A DNA stretch of 64,000 nt from Spinacia oleracea (GCF_020520425.1 NC_079487.1:47189219-47253218), one strand, 5' to 3'; positions 22,993 to 37,204 are shown, counted from the first letter of the stretch. A program made the numbers and translations. The notes: a model not told the origin generated them from the letters alone.

Positions 22993-25900
22993 ATGGATCA
23001 AAATTGGATGAACTTCCCTAGAGGGTCAGAAGGTTTTAAAGCTGCTTTGAATATTTTTCTTGATGGTTATTTTGCAAAGGATGCTATTGGAGGAAAAACT
23101 TTTTGCCCTTGTAAAAAGTGTTCTATGCGTTTTTGCCATTCTAGAGACGTCATTTATGATCATTTGATTGTTGACGGATTCGTAAAGGGATTCAGGGAGT
23201 GGGTCGTTCAAAGGGAAGCATCTTCATCTACAAGTAACGATATGTCTGGAATTAATGATCAAAATACATATGATGATATCGATGGTTTATTACATGATAC
23301 TTTTATTGAGGTGGAAGAAGGTTTAGATGGAGATCAAGGTGTTCCAAGTGAGCCAAATGAGGAGGCTAGAAAGTTTTATAAGCTAGTAGAAGAAGGGAAG
23401 CAAGAGCTTTATCCGGGCTGTAAAACTTTCTCAATGTTATCCTTCATAATCCGTTTATTTCTCTTCCAGGTCCTTAATGGCTTAAGCAATGCGGCCTTTG
23501 GGGATCTCTTAGAGTTATTAAGAGAGGCGTTTCCTATGGCTCGACTTCCAAAGTCCTATAACGAATCTAAGAATATAATCAAGGATTTGGGTCTTGATTA
23601 TAAAAAGATACATGCTTGTCCCAACGATTGCATTCTTTACAGGAAGAAGTATGAAGGAGCTGATGTTTATCCCAAGTGTGAAATATCAAGGTGGAAGTCT
23701 AAGAACGTCCCTGCAAAGGTTTTGAGACATTTTCCTTTGAAGCCTAGACTCCAAAGACTTTTCATGTGTTCTAAAACAGCCGAGTCAATGGTTTGGCATG
23801 ATAAAGAGCGAACAAAAGATGACAAAATTAGACATCCAGCAGATGCACAATCTTGGAAGGACTTTGATGAGACGTATCCTGACTTTAAAAAGGAACCATG
23901 AAATGTTCGACTAGCTCTTGCTAGCGATGGATTTAATCAATTTCGAACTATGAGTGTTGCTCATAGCACATGGCCTGTTGTGTTGATTAATTATAACCTT
24001 CCACCCTGGTTTTCTATGAAACCTGAATATTTTATGTTGTCTTTGTTAATTTCGTGCCCTAAGTCTCCTGGAAATGACATAGATGTTTATTTGCAACCGT
24101 TGATTGATGAACTGAAGGAATTATGGGAGTATGGGGTTGAGACATATGATGCATTTAAAAAGAAATCATTTCAATTGCATGCTGCTTTAATGGGGACGAT
24201 AAATGACTTCCCGGCTTATGCTATGTTATCTGGATGGTCTACTAAAGGAAATTATGCATGTCCTAATTGTAACCATGATGTGACACCGAAATATTTGCCT
24301 CACAGCAAAAAAATTGTTATATGGACACCCGTAGGCTTCTTGATGCAAGTCATCCATGGCGAAAGGATAAGAAATTATTTAATGGAGAAACTGAGGATAG
24401 GTGTGGACCTTCTCCGTTATCAGGCACTGACCTAGTAAATGAATTAGAGAACTTTGTAAATGATTTCGGGAAACCAAAGAAAGGTGGAGGAAGTAAAGGT
24501 CCATGGAAAAAGAAACCAGCTTTTCTTCAATTGTCATGTTGGCCTAATATCAAATGTCGTCATAATCTTGATGTCATGCATATTGAGAAAAATGTTTTTG
24601 ACAATATTGTTGGCACGTTGTTAGACATTCCAGGAAAGACTAAGGACCATAACAATGCGCGTCTTGATTTAGTGGCCCTTGGCCTAAAACCACATCTCCA
24701 CCCTTATCTTTCTGATGATGGCAACCACATGTTATTTCCACCGGCACCTTATACAATGGGTAATGAAGAGAAGGATTTGTTCCTTAAAGTTATAAAAGAA
24801 ACAAAGTTACCTTCTGGGTATGCATCGAATATAGGGAGATGTGTACAAGTTAAAGAAAGAAAGTTTGCTGGTTACAAAACTCATGATGCACACGTTGTGC
24901 TTCATCACTTGCTTCAGGTTGCTGTTAGAAAAACATTGCCAAAAACTGTAGCAGTACCTTTGAATAGATTGGGTAATTTTTTCGGGGTATATGTAGTAAA
25001 ATTGTCGATCTTAAAGAATTAGACATATTAGCATCTGAAGTGGTGAAAGTAATTTGTCAATTCGAAATGATATTTCCTCCTGCTTTCTTTGATGTTATGA
25101 TGCATTTACCCGTTCATTTAGTAGAGGAAATCAAATTTGGTGGACCTGTGCAATATCGATGGATGTACTTCATTGAGAGGTATCTTGGTAGGTTGAAGTC
25201 ATATGTCCGAAACAGGAGTAACCCCGAAGGAAGCATAGCAGAAGTATATATGATGGAAGAATGCTTGACTTTTATTTCTCGATATTTACGTGAAGGTGTA
25301 AACACTAGACTAGATAGAAGATGTGCTAGGAATTTCGGGGTGGCTGATAGGGATGAGGAATCATCTATTTTTCCTAAGATAGGATATCCTCCTGGAGGAA
25401 AAGGGAAAAGAAAAAGGAAGGGATTTACTTTGGATTTTCAAAGTTTGAAGTAAGCTCATAGATATATCATCTTTAATTGCGGCGATGTTACAGTGGAAAC
25501 TTGTATCAAGTAAGATGTTATAAATATTTTTTATTTACTTCATTTTTATTTTAATAATGACTTATAAATTTTTTTGTGATAAAATTTAGAGAACACCAAA
25601 CTTGGGTGAATAGCCAGGGTCGAAAGCGTAGATGGGATACCGCACAAAGTCATAGTAGAGATTTTATTGTTTGGTTTCAGGAAAAGGTTCAAATGGAACA
25701 GGTTAATGGTGACATTTTTTGGTTGTCTAAGGGTCCTAGTCCTAAGGCCAGGAGGTACACTGGATATTGTATTAATGGTTATAAGTTTTACACAAGAGAG
25801 CGCGACTCAAGAATAAAGACGCAAAACAGCGGAGTCACTTTAACAGCCTCGACTTCAAGTTTTGCTAGCTCAAGGGACCGAAATCCTGTAGATGGAGATG

Positions 25901-26394
25901 TTACCTACTATGGTGTTATAGAAGAAATTATTGAATTAGACTTTTGGTCTCAATTCAGTGTTGTGTTATTTAAGTGTGATTGGTTTCTTGGTGATGTCGA
26001 TGAGTGTGGGCTTACATATGTCAATTTCAAGAAGAAATGTTCCAAAGATGATCCTTTTGTATTGGCTTCTCAAGTTCAACAAGTTTACTTCTCCCAAGAT
26101 CCAGATGAAAATGATATTCAGTATGTTATGCAGGATGTTCCAAGAGATCTTTTTGATTTTGAGGAAGAGCTAAACAAGGAAACATATTGGGAGGATCCTA
26201 TTGATTTCAATTGTAATGGCATGCCTCATGTTGATGCAAATGATATTCATGCAAGAGTCGGTGGTGAAGTACGATCTATAAACATAAGTGATTTGTTAGA
26301 TGTTCCGGCCGAGCCTGAAGTTGACTCTGACCATGATGATACGGATTGGGATTGGATGCTTGCTATTGAGGATATCCCGATTCCTGAGTCATAG
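22993..26394 (+). pseudogene. CACTA TNP2-type transposase, decayed
   Basis: The enzyme that cuts CACTA ends. It starts MDQNWMNFPRGSEGFKAALN with a transposase-associated zinc-binding region (CPCKKCSMRFCHSR, about 23096-23140). The Transposase_21 core follows, with NDCILYRKKYEG, NCNHDVTP, RHNLDVMHIEKNVFDNI (about 24550-24605). Next come DUF4218 (MHLPVHLVEEI, about 25100) and DUF4216 (YYGVIEEIIELDF, about 25908). An intron lies at about 25510-25591 (GTAAGA...TTTAG). Visible lesions are a TGA after KKEP near 23901, a one-base slip in an A-run near 24307, a second near 24980, and a TAA before AHRYI near 25451. It cannot make a full protein. Confidence 0.92.
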
Positions 26395-28162
26395 GGGTTA
26401 CCTAAGGATAACCAATCCAATCAGTTTTAGTTTCTTTAATATACTTATTATATATTTTTTTGGTAATATTTGGATAAGGGAATGCGTTTGAACCTTTTAA
26501 TTTTTGTTGTTAAAGATACCCCAAAGATGCGTTTGAACCTTTTGATGTTCCTGGTCTGCTTAGTTCTATTTTTTGTGCTTAGGTTATTTTTACTCCTTAG
26601 TTTTATTTTTTGAGCTTCTTTGTTGAGTAATGTTCTGCCTACTTATAACCTGAAATGTTGACTTTGTGTGTTTTGTTCCAAAGTCGACCATGCTGGCTGC
26701 TGTTTTCTGATTTGTTTTTTATTCCGAGTTCTTTGGTTTTGGTAGTCAGGTCCACCTGCATACTTAGTTCCGTGTTTTTGTGCTGGTTAGTTATAATGTA
26801 CTACTAATGTACTGCTGTGTTTTGATATTGTTTGTATAGATTTTAGGCTAGCTTGCAACTTGGTTTTGTTATTGTTTGTATAGGTTTTAGGCTAGCTTGC
26901 AACTTGTTTTTGTTATTGCTTCCAAATTTATCAATCGAGTACAATAGCAGCACATCCATAAACTTAACGCAGCAGCAATTCTAATGATCATTTACATTTT
27001 CTTCTCAAATGCCCCTGTTCTAATTCAACCCTGCTGCTTCCCCCCTTTCCATTATATCATGAAAACAAAAAAATTATCAATTTTTTTGGAATTTTTTGTT
27101 AAAAAGGTCATAGTATTTTGTGGATTTCCTGAAAATTAGTAGGCAATCTACCTCAAATATTAGTTGGAACTTAGAAGGCTGACAATCAAGGCATTCCAAC
27201 AGCATGACAGACTTAGACCTAGTAACTGATATATACACCCCTAGCTTGACCAGGTCACTCTATGTCGCTCGTAGTTGATTCATTAGCTTTAATCAAGAGG
27301 TAGATAGCCAGGATAGGAAGATTTGTGTGTGTATTGGGGGGGGGGGGATTTTAGAAGTTAGGCTAAGGAAACTTTGGAAAATTGTAGAATAGATATGCTG
27401 CAGACACCAACTACTCACTTGTCCCGCTGAAAATCTATCATGGACTTTTTTAGTTCGTTTTTGCATCTTCTCCTGGAGTACACTAGTATAGCACTGAAAA
27501 TTAAATTCTAATACTTCATGTGCTGCGGTTATGGAAGGGTTAGGAACCTTGTCAGCAGTGTATGAAAAAGTGCGCTTTATGCGCAAAGTGCTTAATTTGT
27601 CCTAGGCAAAGCGTTTTGGAAGAAGCGCATTTTAAAGTGCTCTTTTCAACACTTCATCGAAATTCTTTTTTTTTCTGTTTTAATTTTTATTTTATGCAAG
27701 AATTTTTAGGCTTTAGGGTTCTTATCACTTTAGTGCTCTTTTTTTACACTGCGGCCTGTCGCTAAAATTCAGCTGTTGGGTGATTGAGTCTTTAAGTGTG
27801 GATGTTTCTATTTAACCAGGTTTACAATCATTAAAATCTCTTGTTGGGTCTTCTGCTATGCTGTTATAGCATATCTAGTTTCTTTTCTTCTTTCTTTATG
27901 CACTGTAATTGGTGCGTTGTATTTCTGAGGTAACATTACAATCTCTGTAGCTGTCTTGAATTTTGAGATTTCTGATTTGTCTCTCTTTTGTGAAATATTC
28001 AGATATTTTATTATATTCTTCTTGTGTGATGTAAAACGATTGTTCTAAACGGTTTACTTATTTTTCCAATATGGATGCCTACAATTCGTTTATTTTCTTT
28101 TCATCCCTCGAACTAATCTTTTGAATATTTGTTTGTTTTTGTTTGCATTATTGCAGTAGAAA
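26395..28162. other. TNP2-TNP1 intergenic region of D
   Basis: No gene recognised. A 52-bp tandem duplication (TTTTAGGCTAGCTTGCAACT) lies at about 26835-26910, and a G10 run near 27340. A minus-strand exon-like frame (27293-27586, containing CYTSVLQEKMQKRTKKVHD) may be one more captured fragment, but I cannot name it. Confidence 0.4.
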
Positions 28163-29225
28163 ATGGCAAAGAATGGAAACCAAAAAGCTGACAGAAGCTC
28201 AACCACAACTGCATTAGCACCGTATGAGAAAATAAGGTCCATGACCATAGAAAAGAATGCCCAAAAATTTAGAGACCTCGGGTTATTTGATATTGCTCGA
28301 CAAATGCGGGATAAAAATAAACGTTTTGTAAAAGGAAAGGAGAATATCAATTGTAACCAAGATGATTAAGACTATGCACCTGGACCTGAAAATGATCATG
28401 ACTCTAATGATGATGAGGTGGAGATTTCTCGAGTGAAAAAGGTGGCAACTGAAGCCACAACCAATTCCGCAGCAAAATCTATACCAAAAAAGGTTTTACT
28501 TTCCAATTATCATTCTTCTTTAATTTTTTGTGTGTCTAGTGTTCTGAATTTCTAATGTCTAATTGGTTAATATCACGTATTTTGTTCTACTTGCTTCTGT
28601 TTTTGCTTGGTTCTGTTTTGTGCTTGGTTATTTTACTGAATCACTTATTGGAGATCGCCTAGTTGCGATCTCCAGAACTTAATAGATCAAATATCCATGA
28701 AACAACAACTTCTGATTGAAACTCAAGCCTAGGGGGGATTACGGGTAATCAACTACTTACTTTTCTGCACTTTTCTTCTGCAACACATTTAGCTTCCCGA
28801 TTGATTTAAGATATTTCTATGACATCAAATAAGGTTGGGCATTTGTGTTCTAACAAGGAAAAGTGCACAAGTGGGAGTGGGAGTGCTAATTTACTTCTTT
28901 AGGGATTTTTTTTTGGCAACAGATGCAAATTTCCATCTTTTGCTCTCCTAATTTCATGCTCATGTCGCTTCTAACTGCTTTAGGAAGACGAGAGACAAGG
29001 GACTTAACTGAAGGTAAACCACAATCTTGAGATTCAGGGAAGCCAATTAGAAACAGAATTATTCAGTCAAGACATTAGACACTGCAGTTAGACCGCCAAA
29101 ATCAGACAACAATTACAGATGAAAACCTATGTCAATTTTATAATAAAACAGACATAGTGTCTGCTAAAAATTAACCTGATCATACACTTTAATAACTAAA
29201 CAAGTTACAGACAATGACAACTTAC

Positions 29226-29754
29226 CTGCATATTTTAGGTAATTCTTCGGGAGCAAGATGGCTAGAATTTGAAATATTAACAGCCAAACTGTCCCTCCAA
29301 TTGGCAGCATGTGATTTATAGAGGTCATAATTGCTTATATACAGAACTTGTCTCGACATATCGCGGGTATTGAACTCTTTCTTTGCCTCAGTATCCTGCT
29401 CATGAAACATCCGCATTCCTTGCAGCATCTTATCCAACACTTCCATTGGGATTCCATGATTCCCAAGTTTTCTACTACATACAAGACTTCTTTGACAATA
29501 GCATCATAGTGCTCTTTCGTACCAATGCCTTCAAAACTTATCACAGGGATTTGGCGTTGTACAGAAGGAAACTTGAGGTCTTCTGATAGCTCATCAGGGG
29601 GTCGAATGAATATCTTCGGAAGGTCTTTTGCACCCGAGTCTACTAACCCTTTTACCCCAATCTTTGTATCATCAAAAGCCTTCAGCTCTTTTACGCGATC
29701 ATAGACCGGTTGGAAGACATTGGTAATGTTTTTCTCAGAGCTCATTCTTCCCAT
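29226..29754 (-). pseudogene. captured 2-oxoglutarate/Fe(II) dioxygenase fragment (ACC-oxidase-homologue type)
   Basis: The minus strand starts MGRMSSEKNITNVFQPVYDR and runs through YDRVKELKAFDDTKIGVKGL, IPVISFEGI, MFHEQDTEAKKEF and YDLYKSHAANWRDSLAVN. It ends at an intact donor (CAG|GTAAGT at 29225). This is the N-terminal (DIOX_N) exon of plant 1-aminocyclopropane-1-carboxylate-oxidase-homologue proteins, which are cytosolic oxidases of small metabolites. A short deletion near 29450 removes the usual residues between ENLG and NHGIP and shifts the frame. The downstream catalytic exon (HxD...H) is absent. It lies in reverse orientation in the first TNP1 intron of D. Confidence 0.85.
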
Positions 29755-30332
29755 CTTTTAGCCTAGTAGATGACTGAAGCCACTTAGTGCCACTTATCTG
29801 TGGATTAAAACACGCACACAGGTATTATAGATATTAGATTACGTGAAGAACCCTAGTTCTGCACGCTAATAAAAACAGATTAAAAATCAGTATAATGTCT
29901 GTTTCATGTGTCGTATAGTATTTACTATTGAAAACAAGTAAAAACCAGTATTCTAGACTTCTAGCCTTGATAGGAAACTAGGAAATAAGGTTGCACCACT
30001 CAGTATAATGTCCTTATGTTTGTCATGCTCCACCCATGTTGCGTGTGTGCCAGACCGACAAAAATAACATAATTGGTACTCCAGATGCATCGAATATTTT
30101 TTCATTCAACTAATACACCTCAGAAAGGCTATAACTCCTATTAGGATAAGGAGTAACCCATAACCACATATTCAGTGATACAGTGTCCAAAACTAGCACG
30201 TAAGGAAATATAACAATAATGATACCTAGGCTAGAGTTCCAATCAGAAGTTGTTGTTTCTAAATTTCTTAGATAGAGTATTAATTTGCCTGTTACAGAGC
30301 CTGGTTTTATTCAGCTACAAGGATCACCACAT

Positions 30333-30581
30333 TCACATAGCTGCAACATTGTCCATGTCAAAATTAAACCATATCTCCTTCACCCTATTAAAAATTTCAA
30401 ATGGAGAAAACCTAGCAGCGGTGTAACTTCTATTTGGATTATCTTTTTGGCTCTTCTCAATGGAAGCTGCCCATTTCGACCCGGCAAGGCTGCTCTGCAA
30501 TATCACAACTTCCTCTCCAACTGCATAGTCAGACACAAAACCCCCACACTGTCTGTCTGCCACATAAGTTTGTTCCCACAT
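30333..30581 (-). other. unrecognised exon-like frame in the TNP1 intron
   Basis: An 82-codon minus frame (CGGFVSDYAVGEEVVILQSS, then LAGSKWAASIEKSQ) with protein-like composition. It may belong to another captured or retroelement sequence. No family is recognised. Confidence 0.25.
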
Positions 30582-31354
30582 AAATTATTAGTATTTAAGG
30601 CAACAATTTAATTTTCAATAGTCTTTTGAACTAATAATTATTTTGGTGTTATTTTTATTACTGACAATTTATTTTCTTGGTGTTAGAAGGCAAGGACGAG
30701 AGAACAACCACCTAGGAAGAATAAGAAGCAACCATTGTGCCCATCGATGGCAATGGATGATTTCCTTTTGACTGAACAACAAATGGATCCCGCTCAAGCA
30801 CTACAGTTACAGCAAGAAGTGCAACGATTGGAACAAGACCGACAAACAGCTAGGCGCCCACTTTCTGCCATTGTTCCAATGGAAAACCAAGGAGAAAGTG
30901 ATCTCTCACAACAAGGTTATTGTTTTCAAACTCCAACTTTTTAGTTCATATCATATATTTTGTTCTTCCAAGTCTTATGATAAAAATGAATAAAAAAGGC
31001 TTTATACTGATGACAAGTTAAGATAATGGGTGTTTCAGTGTTCTGTAACTGTGTGTCATGCAACAACAAGCTGGAAACTATGGAACATTTTTTTTTTTAG
31101 TGTTCAGCTGAGGTGTGGAGCAGAATTCTGTGACTGATTGGCAGAGACAGAATGATAAAGGGGAGCATAATTCTGTGTCTTATTATTTTTTTAAATTACC
31201 TGAAGGTCTTAAACTGGTAGATGGGTCTTATTATTCTTCAATTTCAAACCAGATTTTTTTTCTTTGACATGATTAGAGTCAGAAGGCAAAGCATGCAAAA
31301 GTTGTATAATCCACTATCCCCATGACTTTTTCATACAAACATTTATCTTAGTTA

Positions 31355-31483
<129 letters not shown>

Positions 31484-32299
31484 CTAAAAAGAAAGGCCGA
31501 GGCCCGACAAATTTGTTTGATGTCCATGCTCGCAAATGAGAAGACCGTATTGTTGTTTATTATAATGAGAAAGGACAACCAGTTGGGCCTGAAAAGGCGA
31601 GGAAAGAGCTAACCAGATTCTTAGGAACCATTGATCATGATTACAATTGGGCTCCCTTGACTTATACAAATTGGCAATCAGTTCCAAATAAGGATAAAAT
31701 ATGGGAATTCGTGAATGTAAGCTTCATTGTCTTACTTTACTAGCTCGATCCTTACACTTTAATTCTTTCCTTTTTATGTTATTTGTTATATTTTGATTTA
31801 TAACAAAAAAATCATTATTTTAGAGCAAGTACATCCTTCTACCTGAATCTCAAGATTGGGTAATAGAGACCCTTGATCAATCTTGGAGAGGATTCAAATG
31901 TGCGCTGAAAAAAAACATTATTATAAGTATCATAATCTTGAAGATAGATTGAATGATCTTCCAGAAAGAGTGCCTGAAGAACACTACAAGACGCTTCTAG
32001 CTTATTGCGAGACGACCGCAGCAAAGGTACTAGATGATTATGATTTTGCTCTACTTTCATGCTCATTATTTGTTTTTTCTTTTGTTAAGTTTGGAGTCTT
32101 ATTAGGATGCTGCCTAGATATTTTTTACTGATTTTCTTTCATGTTTGGTATGGCTGGTACCCTGCTGGATATCAGATCAGTGTGTTTGTAATTCTTTGTG
32201 GGGTTATGATGTTAGTTGGTTGAATTAGACAAGACAACAGAAAATTAGAGAGCAAACAGTGAGACCGAGATAGAATAATGATATTAGGTTGACGAAACC

Positions 32300-32960
32300 T
32301 CGAAAAATTGGATTATGGTATTCTGTTAGGAAATAGGATCAGTAGTCTACCGAATATTTCTAATTATCATCGAATCTTTCCCTAATTTCAAGATGTTTGT
32401 TGAATGTTGACAAGCTATTGCAAACTATGTGACTCTTAACAATTTTGCCACTTTTGGACTTTACATTGACAAGGGTCATCCAGGCCCTTGGAAGTTGAAA
32501 GTTGTTTCTGTGAATTAGAACTATGCGGCGTAATACCTGGATGTGTTTTCCCTTAACACGTGAGATAAAGGAACTAAACATTTGTGTTCATGTGAGGAAA
32601 CATGGGAAGCTGCCTTTGGCGATTTTTGTACGTCAAACAAACTCAAGGTGTTGAGGCTTGATTTGAATATTCATCTAGAGCTTCTCTAGTCTATGTGTTT
32701 GCCAAATTTGAAAGAGTTCCGTCAAACTGTACATGTCATCCTTGATGGTGAAGGTAGTTTTAAACCGTCCACACCTTGAATACCTAACTTTTTATAGACC
32801 CTAGAACACTGTGAATATCATTGATATTTCTTTACCATTTCGTAGATTAGGTATAAAAAGTCCTAGAGATGTTTGATTAGAATAAAGTGTCGATGGAGCT
32901 GTTTAATTGTCCTCCTTCTCTGGAATCCCCTACTTTTCCAGGGGTGAGTGTGATTCCTTC
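32300..32960 (+). pseudogene. F-box/FBD/LRR-type gene fragment, heavily mutated
   Basis: Plus-strand pieces in shifting frames: GNRISSLPN (near 32334, like the F-box start D-RISxLP), LKVLRLDLNIHLELL (about 32645), MCLPNLKEFRQTVHVILDGE (about 32695) and LEYLTFYR (about 32778), then NTVNIIDISLPF. The order fits plant F-box proteins with leucine-rich repeats and an FBD domain, substrate adaptors of SCF ubiquitin ligases. Several stops and frame changes make it clearly dead. It lies in the 2.2-kb TNP1 intron between 32026 and 34201. Either D captured it or it was inserted later. Confidence 0.6.
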
Positions 32961-35087
32961 TGTTCCAAATTTTGAAAACTGACTTCAACACTCTCATCGT
33001 CTCATCCTGTCTTGAGGTTAGTGTGAGTTCTAACTATTTCTGTGACTTGTAGGTAAAACTGAATTTAGCACTCTCATATTTTCTTGAAATCGCAAACCGC
33101 GTTTGCAAATACGATGATGGTAGAGGTGGCTCCTTCAGAGATGCAGTCATGGAGTAGAACTCAAACAATTCCATATTGTTTGATGTTTTCTCTAAAAAGT
33201 ATCATAGTAAACAAATAGCTGCAGTCAGAATAAGAACTGGAAATGGTTAAACAGATAGAATTGAGATGGTAATTTATTTATTTCGACACAGACAGTAAAG
33301 GAAACTGTTAGAATTATGTTCTCAGTTCTGAACTGATGTAGTGAGTAAAGATTATGTGTCATGTTAGAATGCAGAGTGGTTCTCTGTTTCATTAGAACAC
33401 CTTAAAAAATCATTTCTAATGCCTGTCAAAAGATACATTTTGATTGTTCACAAGCCAAGTGTATTATGCTACTTACAGCATTCAGATCTACCTTTTATGA
33501 TCTAAATGACCAATGTTTTGACTTTTATGTGAAATGTATGGTAATGACTACTAGCTTCCATTGCATCATTAAAGGTCTCTTCTTGACACATGTTCTTCCC
33601 CTGCAGCCTTGAGTGTTAATTAACCAGAGAAACTAACTTCGGTCAGTTGTTCTAGAACAAGATGAACATTTCTTTTGTGATCAAAAATTTGCAGGTAATC
33701 TTTGAGCAATTTTATTTGTAATATACTAACTTACATCACATCGGAACATGGTAGTCCTACCTGGTTGGCTTATGTGCGTTGTTTAGTTTTTCCCGAATGG
33801 ATGCTTGCACCATATGTATCCTGAAACTTCTGTCGAATGGATGCATGCACCATATGTATCTTTTGTCTGTGTAATGTGTTTAACTGTTTACTAGTCAAAG
33901 TCTCAAAGATCAGTAATTTGATGTAAATACTTAATTTTAGTTGTTGAAGATTAACTCAATGCTAATGCATCGGTTTTTCTGCCAAAGAAAAGCTGAGCAT
34001 GCAAGATTATTTCCCTTGATATGGCATATTTTATCTAAAATATTGTCTTATAAATTACAAAATCTAAGAAATTGCCCCCACCCCCATCTTACACATCTCG
34101 CTTGATTCTGCTATATCACTTGTATTTCAATACGGTGGTTACAGTTCTCTAAAATTACCTGTTTCAAGATATGCTCATTATTTGTTTCTTCTTTTGTTAG
34201 AAAACAAGTTTGCAGAATTCTGAAAATCGTCGAGAACTAGACAACATGCACACAGTTGGTCCTGTTTCTTTCTCCATGAAGCATGAAGAGATGGTGCGAT
34301 ATGCAATTCATATTGAGCTTAATTATAATGGTTTTGTAATGAAAAACTAATATATTTTGTTTTTCCGATAATTCATTTCTTAGTTACGAAAAGATGGTGT
34401 TGCACCATCAAAAAGAAAGATGTTTGAAGAGACTCGACGACGAAAGGAAGGAAAAACATATGATCGGCCTTATGATGCTACTGAACAGAAGATAGTAATT
34501 ATTATACAATTCTTGTCTTTTTATATGCATACGAACTAGCTTTTGTATCATACACGTTTGAATTAACCAACTTATTTTCTTTAATATAGCAAGCAGTGAG
34601 GAAGTTGGAAGCTTTGCAACATGGACAAAGCAGTGATTCTCATAAGGATTCATTTGAACTAATGGGGAATACACGTTGGGGATTAGAACTGTTAGTTGGA
34701 CGTGGTGTCGCTCGTATGAAGCTGAAGGAGAAGAAAACTAGTACATCTTTGATTTTACCGGAGGAAGTCATGGAGAACATTAAAACTGCTGTAATTGCTG
34801 ATGTGCAGAAGGATATAAGTGCTGAAAAAGAAGAGTTAGCCAAAGAAAAGGAAGTCCATGCTGCACAAGTTGCTACAGAGGCTGCTGAAATGCAAAGAAA
34901 GTCAAAGGAACTTGAATTAGAGGCCTTAAAACTACAGCAAATGCGTAGGGAATTTAAAAGACAACAAGAGAATATTAGTCTTGATGTGATAGCTCTGTCA
35001 CTTGCACAACTACGCCAAAAAGATCCCACCTTGACCCCTCAAATGATTGCAAAAGCTATAGTGTCAGCCATTGCAGATGGTCCATAG

Positions 35088-36590
35088 CATATAGGTTTCT
35101 TACCTACTGGTATGTTTTCTAATTCATAATATTCCTTCTCCTTATTTTTCTTTACATACCTCCTTTCTACTTCATACCACTTGCATAAACTATGTTATCC
35201 TTGTAAAACTATTTAGGCTACTGCTATCTTTAATTATTTTTTTGAGATCACCGTTATCTTTATTAGATAAGAAATAAACTTATATTATGTTGTAACAAGA
35301 GTAACATTCATCTGAGTGCTACTTCATTCAATTTGCTACTTAACAAGCCTACAGTACCCCTGTTCAAATTATTGACACACCCAGTAGTCAGGATTTGCTG
35401 TTTAGTAGCTACCTCCGTCTTGTTACCGTGTAGTATGTTAATTGTGCATTGTGGGGGTAGATTGAATATACTTGTTGGTTGTGCTTAGAACTAAGTTTAA
35501 TAGGTTGCAACACCCTCAGATAATCTCTAATCTCTAATCTCCCACAAGGTGGAGTGGTTCCTCCCTCTGAGTTGGTGGCTGCTCTTGTTTCCCTTTTGTC
35601 CTGTACTGCATTTTCCCTCTCTTCCTCCTGGTGTACGTCTGAAGCAGCTGTGGGTGGTGTTGGGGTATTGCATAGGTTAAGACTGAGATTTGAACATATT
35701 ATTAGTTATCTACTATATGTAAGGGCCGGAAGAAAATCAGTTATCCCTAAACTTGGAACCAAATCTTAGTTTGTTGTATATCTTTTTTTAACATAAAACC
35801 TGAGAAAATATTATTAAACTAGCTTAAGTTTCTTACAACAGTCATACATATAGCAAAAGAGCCACCACTTCGCTTAGCTATAACCAACGAAGTAGCAGGG
35901 AACAAAGCCCACCCAAAATAATACCCTGTTCCAAATTCTAAAGTCTGTACCACCATATCCATGCGTACTAGCTGAAATATTAACATTCATTACAAAAGTA
36001 TAGATCTCCCCACAGATCAGTTTATCAATCATTCAAGCTCCTATTCTGCTGCAGCCTTATCAATTTCAAAGTCAGTGATAGCTCTTGGGGGAACCTCAAA
36101 ATTATCTGGCAAAAAAAAAAATTATTAATACAATTATTTCTCTGCTGAATCAGGGCGGTAATGTCTTCCCTTGGGCTGTAATACAATTATTAATTGCCAA
36201 AAAAAAAAAGTTCATTCTTTTTTTTAAGGTTTATATTTTGTCATTCATGTTGAGTTTCTTTTTTCTTAAATATTTAGATTTTATTCATTGATATTGAATT
36301 CTTATTAAAATGTTATACTTGATTTGTTTGTTGTGCGCGCAGGATGGTGCATATAGTCAAGAAGTTTAAATATGTGGATATTTATAGGGCACATAAATAT
36401 TAGACAGGTTTTATGAAATAAAGTTATCGTATAGTGATTATTGCAGGATTTTTTAATTTTAATGGAGGTAGTTTTAGAACAAATATTTTTTTGAAATATT
36501 CACACAATTTTAATATATATATTATTCTTATGAATTTAAATTTTTTTAACTTATTTGTTATGAAAATCTTATTATATGTAGTTCATATTT
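35088..36590. other. 3' region of D, no gene recognised
   Basis: AT-rich sequence after the TNP1 stop with only short frames. Possible 3' untranslated and intergenic DNA of the transposon. Confidence 0.4.
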
Positions 36591-36592
36591 AT

Positions 36593-37201
36593 TACAGGTA
36601 TATGGATAACTAAATCCATTGGAGAATATAGCTATAAATCAATTGAAAGCTTTGTATTACAGGTATATGGATACTAAATCCATTTGAGAATGGAGCTACA
36701 GATTAATTGAAAGCTTTGTATTACAGGTGTATGGATAACTAAATCCATTTGAGAATGTAGCTATAGATCAATTGAAAGCATTGTCATAAGCTCAATTTAA
36801 AGTGTTACCGCATATAAACTCAATTTAAAGCGTTGCCATAAGCTCAATTGAAACCGTTGCCGTAAGCTCAATTGAAACCATTGCCGTAAGCTCAATTGAA
36901 AGCGTTACCATAAGCTCGATTGAAAGTGTTTCTATAACTAAAACTAAAAGTGTTGCCATAAACTCAATAGAAAATGTTGCTATAGATACAATTAGATGTG
37001 TTACCATAAGTGTAAGAAAGTGTTGCATTAGTTTTAAACTTCAACCAACAACCAACTAATAAGTGTTGCCTTAAGTTGGCAAAAACTGTTGCCTTAAACG
37101 TGTAAATGTTGGTTTAAGTTGTTGAATAACTGTTTCCTTAGGTCAAAAGTGTTGCCTATAAAAAGCGTTGCCATAGTTAATTATGGCAACAGTTTATTAT
37201 A
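36593..37201. repeat. right subterminal repeats of D (before element B)
   Basis: Three copies of a unit of about 64 bp (TTACAGGTATATGGATAACT..., at about 36593, 36657 and 36723) pass into about eight shorter units built on ATAAGCTCAATTGAAA and GTTGCCATAA (36785-37000). Further GTTGCC words follow up to 37190. The motif resumes after element B at 45984. Confidence 0.85.
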
Positions 37202-37204
37202 ATT

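Noticed and set aside
28661-28690. Inverted GGAGATCGC/GCGATCTCC as an RNA hairpin or terminator
   Set aside because: An isolated short inverted repeat in an intron. Nothing supports a function.
36825-37028. IELMATLSIEL repeat peptide on the minus strand
   Set aside because: Translation of D subterminal repeats, not a gene.
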